Shown here one piece after another: positions 7,881 through 14,611 of a DNA stretch of 16,072 bases. The DNA comes from VFHP01 sp964443385 (GTDB lineage: Bacteria > Chloroflexota > Dehalococcoidia > Lucifugimonadales > UBA2985): positions 1 through 16,072 of the forward strand of contig CAYUCO010000121.1 of the NCBI GenBank assembly GCA_964443385.1, in the 5' to 3' direction. The notes beneath the pieces were generated by a model. It saw only the letters and a program-made list of their open reading frames with translations, was not told the origin of the DNA and searched no databases. A program made the position numbers and the translations under genes. The stretch's first letter is position 1. Each line of letters begins with the position of its first letter.

Positions 7881-9080
7881 TTAGCTTGTAGAATATTCAT
7901 CCCATCTTGCTTCTAATGTTGGGTCAATTACAGTAGACATTACGTATTCACCGAATTCTGTGCCTGTAGCCCCGCTACTTCTTCCGGTCATTACGATTTT
8001 TCTTTCGTATTGGCCACATACGTCAAGTGCCTTGTGCAGTTTCGATCCTAATTCTTGGAAGCCTATGTGCTCTAGCATCATTGCAGCTGCTCTCATTACA
8101 GAGCTCGGATCAGCATATTGTGCTCTATTTTCCTTAACCATCCTTGGAGCTGAACCATGAATTGCTTCAAACATGGCATAACGCTTCCCTATGTTTGCAC
8201 TTCCTGCTGTTCCTACGCCGCCTTGGATCTGTCCGGCTTCGTCTGACAGGATATCACCATATAAATTAGGTAAGGCAATGACTTCAAATTCATGCCGACG
8301 TTCCAAATCCAACAACTTGGCTGTCATAATGTCTATATACCAGCTGTCCCACGCCATTTCCGGGAATTGATCTGCAACCTCTCGTGCTGTGTCTAGAAAT
8401 TTCCCATCTGTTGTTTTGACAACATTAGCCTTTGTAACCACGGTAACTTTATTTTTCCCGGTACGTTGTGCATGGTCGAAAGCTAGCTGGAGTATCCTTC
8501 TAGACCCTTGAGTAGATATAACTCTAAAATCAACCGCTAAATCATCAGAGACATTTATTCCTTGGCTACCCACTGCGTACATGTCCTCGGTGTTTTCTCG
8601 GAATATCGTCCAATCTATTTTTTCTTTCGGTATCCTCACAGGCCTGACGTTAGCGAAGAGGTCCAAAGCTTTACGCATTGCAACGTTAGCACTCTCTATA
8701 TTTGGCCATCCATCACCCTGTTCTGGAGTGTGTGTAGGACCTTTAAGGGTCACATGGCACTGTTTAATTTCCTCTAGTACATCATCTGGAATCGCTTTAA
8801 GTTGGGCAGCCCTGTTTTCTATAGTCAGGCCTTCAATGACTCTAAATACGACTTTGCCTTTGGCCACTTCGTCTTGTAGCAAGTGTTCTAGTACTCTTTG
8901 GGCTTCACCGGTTATTGTAGGTCCAATGCCATCTCCACCCAATATACCTATAATTATTGGATTTATAGTACTGAAATCTGACCATTCAGCTTCAGTCTTC
9001 AGGTATTCTATTCTTTCTAGCTGTTGTCCTAGCAATTCTCCAAAATGTTCTTTGGCTGATTCAATTCTCTGTTCGCCCAT
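7881..9080 (-). CDS. Isocitrate dehydrogenase (isocitrate/isopropylmalate dehydrogenase family)
   Basis: This is a 399-residue beta-decarboxylating dehydrogenase, expected to convert isocitrate to 2-oxoglutarate. The core starts at PIIIGILGGDGIGP (41-54). S130 and N132 in ESANVAMRKALDLFANVRP, with R136 and R146, are the isocitrate-type binding set; isopropylmalate dehydrogenases have leucines there. R161, E162 and Y168 (FRENTEDMYAVG), K217, and D250, D276 and D280 (YGDILSDEAG) complete the substrate and metal site. HGSAP (308-312) is the coenzyme loop. It is followed by R313-M314, neither the Asp-Ile of classic NAD enzymes nor the Lys-Tyr of E. coli NADP enzyme, so the cofactor is left open. 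About 40 charged residues precede the core, which is unusual. GGAGG lies 6 bases before the ATG at 9080, supporting that start. Neighbouring mdh and fumarase genes support a TCA role. Confidence 0.85.
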   Translation of the reverse strand: MGEQRIESAKEHFGELLGQQLERIEYLKTEAEWSDFSTINPIIIGILGGDGIGPTITGEAQRVLEHLLQDEVAKGKVVFRVIEGLTIENRAAQLKAIPDDVLEEIKQCHVTLKGPTHTPEQGDGWPNIESANVAMRKALDLFANVRPVRIPKEKIDWTIFRENTEDMYAVGSQGINVSDDLAVDFRVISTQGSRRILQLAFDHAQRTGKNKVTVVTKANVVKTTDGKFLDTAREVADQFPEMAWDSWYIDIMTAKLLDLERRHEFEVIALPNLYGDILSDEAGQIQGGVGTAGSANIGKRYAMFEAIHGSAPRMVKENRAQYADPSSVMRAAAMMLEHIGFQELGSKLHKALDVCGQYERKIVMTGRSSGATGTEFGEYVMSTVIDPTLEARWDEYSTS

Positions 9081-9146
9081 AAATTACCTCCGCTCTAAAG
9101 ATTTTGGTTCCGTTGAATTACCTAATATACTGTTTGTATATTACCA

Positions 9147-11117
9147 TTATCCTATTACAGCTAATGTATCATCCTTTTTAACCCAGGTTCCAGGAGATAT
9201 GTTCAATTCTTTTACGATTCCATCGACTGGAGATGATAATGCATTTTCCATTTTCATAGCCTCAATAAACAATATTGTATCGCCTTTAGAAACCTTCTGT
9301 CCCACTTCCACTGCATATCTTAGTACTATGCCTGGCATTGGTGCGGGTATTGGTGTGGCACCTTGGTTTCCCTGAGCCTCTTCTGGAATAGTCACCGACT
9401 GCGTTTCAGGAGCAGTAGATATTGGTCTTGGACCTGATTGTCCCACCGGGGAGGTAGATATTGGTCTTGGACCTGACTGTACCACTGTGGAATTGGATAT
9501 TGGTTTTGGGGAACTGGTTATAGTATTACTTCCATCACTCAATTCTTCCACTTGCACTTGGTATACTTCTTGTCCCACTTGGACGTTAAATACTCTACCA
9601 CCTGTATTATTGATAAATGCTGGTGCGGATGGCAGATCTCCTGATTTTATTTTGGCCAATAAATCTTTCTCGGCCTCGATTTCTGCTTTTACTTCTTCCA
9701 GTGTCTTTGCTTTGACCTCGTCCGGAATAGGCTCTTCTCCGTATTTCCATTTCAGGAATCGTAGGCCGGTAACTGGATATAGGGCGTATGTAAGTACATC
9801 CCCTATGTCTTTTGCTAATCCCTCGGTGGCTTTTTTGGCATCTTCAAGTTCTGGTTCCAAGAAATCTGCTGCCCTGCCAGTTACAGGCTGTTCCCCTCGT
9901 TCATAGCCTTTCAATACCTTTTTTGTTACCTCAGGGTCTATGGGTTTAGGTGTTTTACCATACAAACCATAAACCAAATCTTTTACTTGGCTAGACACCA
10001 TCTCGTATCTCCCAAACAATACGTTAAGCACTGCCTGGGTTCCTACAATTTGACTCGTTGGAGTGACCAATGGCGGAGTCCCCAATTCCTTGCGTAGCAA
10101 TGGGAGTTCTTCATAGACTTCCCCTAAGCGGTCCAAGGCATCGGCCTCTTTTAGCTGTGAGATCAAATTGCTTGCCATTCCTCCAGGGATTTGATGATTT
10201 AAAACCGCCGGGTCTACTATTGAAGCTTTGCTAGTGTCGAAATAACTGCTTATTAAAGGTGCTATCTCTTCAAAATATTCTGATAGTTTTAGCAGATGTG
10301 CCAAGTCCAATCCGGTGGCTCGTTCACTGTTTTGTAAAGTTACTAATAGTGGTTCAATAGCTGGTTGAGAAGTTCTCATTGCGTATGGTGACAGACACGT
10401 ATCAACTGTATCTAGACCAGCTTCTATCGCCTTTAAAACTGTCATAGATGCCATTCCGCTAGTATAATGGGTATGCAACTGTATGGGCAGATCAATATTT
10501 TCTTTTAACGCCTTTATCAACTCGAAAGCATCATAAGGTGCAAGTATTCCTGCCATATCCTTTACACAGAGACTGTCTGCTCCCATATCTTGAAATATTT
10601 TCGCTTTATTTACGAAGTATTCTAAATTGAAAACATCCCCACCCATATGAGATTCCGTGACCGAATAGCATATGGTTGCCTGGAAATGCTTTTTGTTGTC
10701 TTTTATAGCTTGCACAGCAGTTTCGAAATTACGTTCGTCATTCACGGCATCAAATACTCTGTACACGTCCATTCCTTCATCTGAAGAATGTTTGACAAAT
10801 TCTTTGACGACGTCATCCGCGTAGTTCCGGTAACCGACCAAATTCTGACCTCTAAGCAACATCTGTAGAGGTGTTTTAGGCATAAGTTTCTTAAGTATTC
10901 TCAATCTTTCCCAAGGATCTTCTCCCAAAAACCTCGTTGTTACGTCGAATGTTGCACCGCCCCACACTTCTGCAGACCAAAATCCGGCTTTGTCCATCTC
11001 AGGTGCAATGTTTTCCATTTCTCTGGTGCGCATTCTCGTGGCTGCTAGGCTCTGGTGAGCATCACGCATTGTCGTATCGGTAATTTTGAGAGGGTTTGAC
11101 CCTATATTTTCTGCCAT
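9147..11117 (-). CDS. Biotin-dependent pyruvate/oxaloacetate carboxyltransferase subunit (5S/PycB/OadA type) with C-terminal biotinyl domain
   Basis: This 656-residue protein moves a carboxyl group between carboxybiotin and pyruvate/oxaloacetate. Residues 11-290 form the HMGL-like TIM barrel, with metal ligands D19 (DTTMRDAHQS), H215 and H217 (LHTHYTSG) and the catalytic lysine K186 (CVKDMAG). Residues about 300-500 are the conserved PYC/OADA domain. A linker with three 13-residue Pro/Ser repeats (539-575) leads to a biotinyl domain with the biotin lysine K622 in EAMKMEN. The chain ends at residue 656, soon after that domain. There is no biotin carboxylase or ATP-grasp domain. The gene therefore corresponds to PycB, OadA, or a fusion of transcarboxylase 5S and 1.3S subunits. 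The adjacent upstream 12S-type gene favours the last option or a shared carboxylase. The Shine-Dalgarno before 11117 is weak (ATAGG), unlike the GGAGG of the genes downstream. Confidence 0.88.
   Translation of the reverse strand: MAENIGSNPLKITDTTMRDAHQSLAATRMRTREMENIAPEMDKAGFWSAEVWGGATFDVTTRFLGEDPWERLRILKKLMPKTPLQMLLRGQNLVGYRNYADDVVKEFVKHSSDEGMDVYRVFDAVNDERNFETAVQAIKDNKKHFQATICYSVTESHMGGDVFNLEYFVNKAKIFQDMGADSLCVKDMAGILAPYDAFELIKALKENIDLPIQLHTHYTSGMASMTVLKAIEAGLDTVDTCLSPYAMRTSQPAIEPLLVTLQNSERATGLDLAHLLKLSEYFEEIAPLISSYFDTSKASIVDPAVLNHQIPGGMASNLISQLKEADALDRLGEVYEELPLLRKELGTPPLVTPTSQIVGTQAVLNVLFGRYEMVSSQVKDLVYGLYGKTPKPIDPEVTKKVLKGYERGEQPVTGRAADFLEPELEDAKKATEGLAKDIGDVLTYALYPVTGLRFLKWKYGEEPIPDEVKAKTLEEVKAEIEAEKDLLAKIKSGDLPSAPAFINNTGGRVFNVQVGQEVYQVQVEELSDGSNTITSSPKPISNSTVVQSGPRPISTSPVGQSGPRPISTAPETQSVTIPEEAQGNQGATPIPAPMPGIVLRYAVEVGQKVSKGDTILFIEAMKMENALSSPVDGIVKELNISPGTWVKKDDTLAVIG
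9415..9519 (-). repeat. Three tandem 39-bp units encoding a 13-residue linker repeat
   Basis: Copies start at 9415, 9454 and 9493, so the period is 39 bases. The first two share a 27-base core differing at one position, and the third is degenerate. In the protein they read PISNSTVVQSGPR, PISTSPVGQSGPR and PISTAPETQS, in frame between the carboxyltransferase and biotinyl domains. The near identity at DNA level points to recent slippage or duplication. Confidence 0.85.
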
Positions 11118-11173
11118 TTTGTTATTGCCTATTTAAAAAATTACAACTACAAGACCGCAATCTTGTGCTGTAG

Positions 11174-11199
11174 GGTTTTAGCATTAATGCATCAAAACC
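11174..11199. promoter_or_regulatory. 26-bp imperfect palindrome between the two carboxyltransferase genes
   Basis: The outer arms GGTTTT (11174-11179) and AAAACC (11194-11199) flank the perfect 10-base palindrome GCATTAATGC (11181-11190). The inner part is offset by one base on one side and three on the other. It sits 57 bases before the pycB-type start in a 134-base gap. Read on the minus strand, TGCTAAAAC, an extended -10-like element, falls inside it. No T-run follows it, so an operator is more likely than a terminator. No factor can be named. Confidence 0.35.
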
Positions 11200-11251
11200 A
11201 AGTTGTATAAATAACGACTTTTAGTCAATTGGATTGAACTAAAGCCATTTG

Positions 11252-12814
11252 TTAGAGTGGTATGCTTCCATGCTTTTTAGGAGGTAAACTTTCCCTCTTA
11301 TTCTTGAGCATGGAAAGGGCCCCAATTATCCTAGATCTCGTTTCTGAGGGGTCGATAATGTCGTCAATGTACCCCAGACTTGCAGCGATATATGGATTGG
11401 CAAACCTTTCATCATATTCTTTTCGAAGGGCAGCTCGAGTTTCTTGAGGGTCTTCAGCTTTTTTGATCTCGTCTCGGTAGATTACGTTCACTGCTGCATC
11501 AGGACCCATAACTGCTATTTCGGCGGATGGCCAGGCAAAATTGATGTCACCTCTAAGATGTTTGCTGCTCATAACTATATAGGCACCACCATAGGCTTTT
11601 CGTATTAGAACGCTAACTTTTGGCACAGTAGCTTCAGCGTATGCGTACAAAAGTTTAGCTCCGTGTCTTATTATTCCTCTGTGTTCTTGGTCAGACCCCG
11701 GTAGAAATCCTGGTACGTCAATAAGGGTTACTATCGGTATGTTGAAGGCATCGCAGAAACGTACAAACCTAGCGGCTTTAACAGATGCGTCTATGTCCAA
11801 AACTCCTGCAAGGTGATTTGGCTGTTGCGCAACTATACCCACAGTTTTACCTTCCATTCTAGCGAATGCGACTATGATATTAGGGGCGAAGCCTTCGTGA
11901 ACCTGCAAGAACGCTCCATGGTCTACGATTTCTGCTATTAACTCGTTCATATCGTAGGATTGTGATGAATCTTCAGGTACGATGTCCCTTAAAGTCGCCG
12001 ATATCCTGTCAGAAGGATCAGTAGCATTAAACACAAGAGCGTCATCTGCATTGTTTTGAGGGAGATAAGATAGAAGTTCCCTAACTTGGTGCAAACAATC
12101 CCATTCGTTTTCATACGCGAAGTGTGCCACTCCACTTTTCGAGTAATGAGTTGCCGCGCCACCTAGATCTTCGTGACTAATTTCTTCTCCTGTAGCGGAT
12201 TTGATTACATCAGGTCCCGTAATGTACATTTGGCCTATGCCATTCACCATAAATATAAAGTCAGTTAGGGCCGGAGAGTAAACAGCTCCACCAGCGGCAG
12301 GACCCATTATCACTGAGATCTGAGGAATGACTCCTGAGAAGAGTGTATTGCGGAGAAATATCTCTCCATATCCTGCCAGACTTGTGACTCCTTCTTGAAT
12401 TCTTGCCCCGCCAGAGTCGTTTAGACCCACTATAGGGGCACCATTTTTTGCTGCCAGATCCATTATTTTAGCTATCTTTTCACCCACTACTTCGGATACA
12501 GATCCGCCTAGCACTGTGAAATCTTGGGCAAATACAAATGTAAGCCTACCGTTGACCTTTCCATATCCAATTACTACTGCATCGCCCAGAAACTGTTTCT
12601 CTGACAAACCCATTTCAGTAGATCTGTGGGTCACAAACGGGTCTATTTCTTGGAATGAGCCTTCGTCGAGTAGTGCTGCCACACGTTCTCTGGCAGTCAA
12701 TTTACCTTTAGAATGTTGTTGATCTATACGCTCCTGACCCCCTCCTAGGGCGGCCCTTTCACGTAGTTTGCGAAGCTCTTCCAGTTTTTCGGAAGCTGCT
12801 CTTTTTGTAGCCAT
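11252..12814 (-). CDS. Acyl-CoA carboxyltransferase: methylmalonyl-CoA carboxyltransferase 12S / propionyl-CoA carboxylase beta type
   Basis: This 520-residue crotonase-fold carboxyltransferase moves a carboxyl group between biotin and an acyl-CoA, most likely propionyl-CoA/methylmalonyl-CoA. KLTARERVAALLDEGSFQE (38-56) opens the N-terminal domain. The first oxyanion hole is GGARIQEGV (135-143), followed by GPAAGGAVYSPALTDF (171-186) and TGPDVIKSATGEE (199-211). The C-terminal half has IDVPGFLPG (365-373) and KAYGGAYIVMSSKHLRGD (406-423). D423 sits where PccB of Streptomyces coelicolor has the Asp linked to propionyl-CoA preference. The length matches PccB, transcarboxylase 12S and methylmalonyl-CoA decarboxylase alpha (MmdA), and sequence alone does not separate them. 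It heads the minus-strand cluster, with the biotin-bearing 5S-type gene next. AAAGGA lies about 12 bases before the ATG at 12814. Confidence 0.9.
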   Translation of the reverse strand: MATKRAASEKLEELRKLRERAALGGGQERIDQQHSKGKLTARERVAALLDEGSFQEIDPFVTHRSTEMGLSEKQFLGDAVVIGYGKVNGRLTFVFAQDFTVLGGSVSEVVGEKIAKIMDLAAKNGAPIVGLNDSGGARIQEGVTSLAGYGEIFLRNTLFSGVIPQISVIMGPAAGGAVYSPALTDFIFMVNGIGQMYITGPDVIKSATGEEISHEDLGGAATHYSKSGVAHFAYENEWDCLHQVRELLSYLPQNNADDALVFNATDPSDRISATLRDIVPEDSSQSYDMNELIAEIVDHGAFLQVHEGFAPNIIVAFARMEGKTVGIVAQQPNHLAGVLDIDASVKAARFVRFCDAFNIPIVTLIDVPGFLPGSDQEHRGIIRHGAKLLYAYAEATVPKVSVLIRKAYGGAYIVMSSKHLRGDINFAWPSAEIAVMGPDAAVNVIYRDEIKKAEDPQETRAALRKEYDERFANPYIAASLGYIDDIIDPSETRSRIIGALSMLKNKRESLPPKKHGSIPL

Positions 12815-12874
12815 CTCTTAATCTAATCCTTTCTTCCAACAAGCATCGGATCGCCTTTGCGACCATCCGCGCAA

Positions 12875-12903
12875 ATACTATCAGATAATTGTGATGTCTG
12901 CAA
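12875..12903 (-). promoter_or_regulatory. Candidate promoter for the minus-strand carboxyltransferase/TCA cluster
   Basis: Read on the minus strand: TTGCAG, 17 bases, then TAGTAT preceded by TGA (extended -10 pattern), about 60 bases before the 12S-type gene start. The -35 is poor (three of six). The position, heading the cluster, is what makes it worth listing. Confidence 0.3.
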
Positions 12904-13007
12904 TGCTAAAATAGCCATGAATGAAGATCAAAATAGGTGTCATTTCCAGGGACTTGTAGTGGATGGTAAGTTATAACTGGACTAGTATAATTGCATTAAG
13001 GCAACGT

Positions 13008-13036
13008 TTGGGAGTGGTTATTAGGTGAATTATAAT
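13008..13036 (+). promoter_or_regulatory. Candidate promoter for tRNA-Pro
   Basis: TTGGGA (13008-13013), a 17-base spacer and a perfect TATAAT (13031-13036). A start near 13043 would give a leader of about 90 bases before the tRNA, to be removed by RNase P. Confidence 0.45.
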
Positions 13037-13132
13037 GGGTCTGGTTCTTTTGAATGTTAATGAAATGTAAAACTAGTCAAGTTTATTGCGGTTTATTTTA
13101 TTCATCAATTCATGTTATTCTTGGGGTGGCGT

Positions 13133-13209
13133 CGGGGTGTGGCGCAGTCCGGTAGCGCACTCGCATGGGGTGCGAGGGGTCGTTGGTTCGAATCCAATCA
13201 CCCCGACCA
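13133..13209 (+). tRNA. tRNA-Pro (anticodon GGG), with encoded CCA
   Basis: A full cloverleaf can be drawn. The acceptor stem is CGGGGTG (13133-13139) with CACCCCG (13199-13205). The D stem is GCGC with GCGC around AGTCCGGTA. The anticodon stem is CTCGC (13160-13164) with GCGAG (13172-13176), enclosing the loop ATGGGGT with T33 and anticodon GGG at 13167-13169. The T arm is GTTGG, loop TTCGAAT, CCAAT, with one G:T pair at its base. The discriminator is A13206, followed by genomic CCA 13207-13209. GGG reads CCC and CCU proline codons. The CGGGGTG acceptor is typical of bacterial tRNA-Pro. The transcript runs straight into the opposing MFS gene, whose stop codon begins at the next base. Confidence 0.97.
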
Positions 13210-14475
13210 TTACTCGCTCTTTTTGCCGAATATTATTAATATCATTGGTATAGCGGTGAACAAAACAAAAGACAAAACGTATAAAGCGGGGACATAGGAA
13301 CCGAAAGTATCAAAAGTCCAACCCAGATATACAGGTCCTACAACTCCTAATGCCAGAGTAATGCCATCTACCGTTCCCCAAATAGAACCCAAATTATTGG
13401 TACCGAATAATTTACTGCTTATTATCAATCTTATAGGTACCATCATTCCATGACTAAATCCCATAACCAGTGCAGCTGCAGCTGCGTGAGAATAAACGGA
13501 TACATTGGCTAGCATGAGTAAACCTATGACTTGACCTATAACCATGGCTATGAATACGCCCTGCCAATCAAACCGATCTGTCAGAAACCCTACAACGAAT
13601 CTACCAATACCGCTGACCCCGAAATATATAGCTACAGTTGAAGCAGCTATAGTTGTACTAAAACCTATGCCCTCTAAATACGCTATTTGGTGTGTTAGTA
13701 ACCCTTGTATACTAACGGACTGAGTGCCGAATATAGCTATTATGCCCCAAAAATACTTACTGCTCATCGCTTGCTTAAGAGTGAAATAAGTATCATTCTG
13801 CTGTACTGCATTTTTTGTTTCAATTTCGCTATCGATTTCTGTGTCACCATCAGGAAGATAGCCATAATCTTCGGGTCTTGATCTAGCAACCAATGCAAGG
13901 GGTATGCCTATTACCCACATTCCGATGCCTAATATAATTACAGATGAACGCCAACCATAGGACTCTAATAGGATGGCTATAAATATCAAACTAGGTCCAC
14001 CGAATGCGCCGCCCATAAAAGTCAAACCAGTGGCACGCCCACGTTTCTTATTGAACCATCGGGTAACCATTACTGACCATGCGACGGAGTGGTTTGAGAA
14101 GCTTACTCCAGCTGACATAAGTATGAACGCCAGATAAAAATTGATAATGTTTGTTGAAAGGCCCGTGAGTATTAGTCCAAGGCCAGACATTAATATTCCG
14201 ATTATGATTACTTTCCGAGGACTGGTTCTGTCTATTATGTATCCTACTAGAGGGGATAGAAATCCACTCTCGACTTGGCGGATTGAAAAAGCTCCAGAGA
14301 GTAGGGTTCTCGAGACACCGAAGTCCCTAAGGATCGGCAGAAAGAACGCGGTGAAACCTTGCCATATTGACATTCCAATGTAGGAGTTCAACACTATGCT
14401 TGCGGCTACTATGTACCATCCATAGAATATCCTAGGTTTTTGACGATTCTTAGACAGAAAAACCTCCAGATACAA
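13210..14475 (-). CDS. Major facilitator superfamily transporter (monocarboxylate/oxalate-formate antiporter-like)
   Basis: A polytopic inner-membrane carrier of about 421 residues with many hydrophobic helices, split by a polar central loop (about 197-235, rich in Asp, Glu and Gln). MFS motif A appears between helices 2 and 3 as GYIIDRTSPRK (78-88) and again in the second half as GFLTDRF (296-302). WFNKKRGRATG (140-150) after helix 4 resembles monocarboxylate and oxalate:formate type MFS proteins, so a small organic acid is a reasonable guess; the substrate is unknown. The start is uncertain. The longest frame opens with TTG at 14475 without a ribosome binding site. GGAGG lies inside that frame (14463-14467), 5 bases before a CTG at 14457, so initiation at CTG is possible. 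The stop directly abuts the tRNA-Pro CCA end on the opposite strand. Confidence 0.85.
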   Translation of the reverse strand: MYLEVFLSKNRQKPRIFYGWYIVAASIVLNSYIGMSIWQGFTAFFLPILRDFGVSRTLLSGAFSIRQVESGFLSPLVGYIIDRTSPRKVIIIGILMSGLGLILTGLSTNIINFYLAFILMSAGVSFSNHSVAWSVMVTRWFNKKRGRATGLTFMGGAFGGPSLIFIAILLESYGWRSSVIILGIGMWVIGIPLALVARSRPEDYGYLPDGDTEIDSEIETKNAVQQNDTYFTLKQAMSSKYFWGIIAIFGTQSVSIQGLLTHQIAYLEGIGFSTTIAASTVAIYFGVSGIGRFVVGFLTDRFDWQGVFIAMVIGQVIGLLMLANVSVYSHAAAAALVMGFSHGMMVPIRLIISSKLFGTNNLGSIWGTVDGITLALGVVGPVYLGWTFDTFGSYVPALYVLSFVLFTAIPMILIIFGKKSE

Positions 14476-14578
14476 TTTGCATACAGAAAATTAACGTGGA
14501 AAACATAATCAGGCAACTGAGAAATACTATGCTAATATCATGGTTGTAAGCAAGTAATATTTAAAAAGAAATAGAGTG

Positions 14579-14606
14579 TTCACGCCTAAATCTATGGAAT
14601 TATGAT
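14579..14606 (+). promoter_or_regulatory. Candidate promoter giving a leaderless start for the HAD gene
   Basis: TTCACG (14579-14584), a 16-base spacer and TATGAT (14601-14606, five of six). Transcription would begin about 6-7 bases later, that is at or next to the ATG at 14612. No Shine-Dalgarno precedes that ATG, which fits a leaderless message. Confidence 0.3.
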
Positions 14607-14611
14607 TATTT

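Larger units (their letters stand above)
12815..13132. other. Gene-free 318-base gap with candidate promoters in both directions
   Basis: No coding region with a ribosome binding site was found. An ATG at 12917 opens only 19 codons without Shine-Dalgarno. The gap separates the minus-strand carbon cluster from the plus-strand tRNA and is AT-rich in its right two thirds. It holds one promoter candidate on each strand, listed separately. Confidence 0.6.

Noticed and set aside
8581..9375. A 264-codon open frame on the + strand opposite the isocitrate dehydrogenase and carboxyltransferase genes
   Set aside because: It lies across two well-identified minus-strand genes, has no ribosome binding site and its translation resembles no family; it is an antisense shadow.
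12917..12976. A 19-codon + strand reading in the gap before the tRNA
   Set aside because: No Shine-Dalgarno, no promoter at the right place and no recognisable peptide; expected by chance.
12986..12991. A second perfect TATAAT in the gap before the tRNA
   Set aside because: No -35-like hexamer at 16-18 bases upstream; the copy at 13031-13036 has a better partner and is closer to the tRNA.
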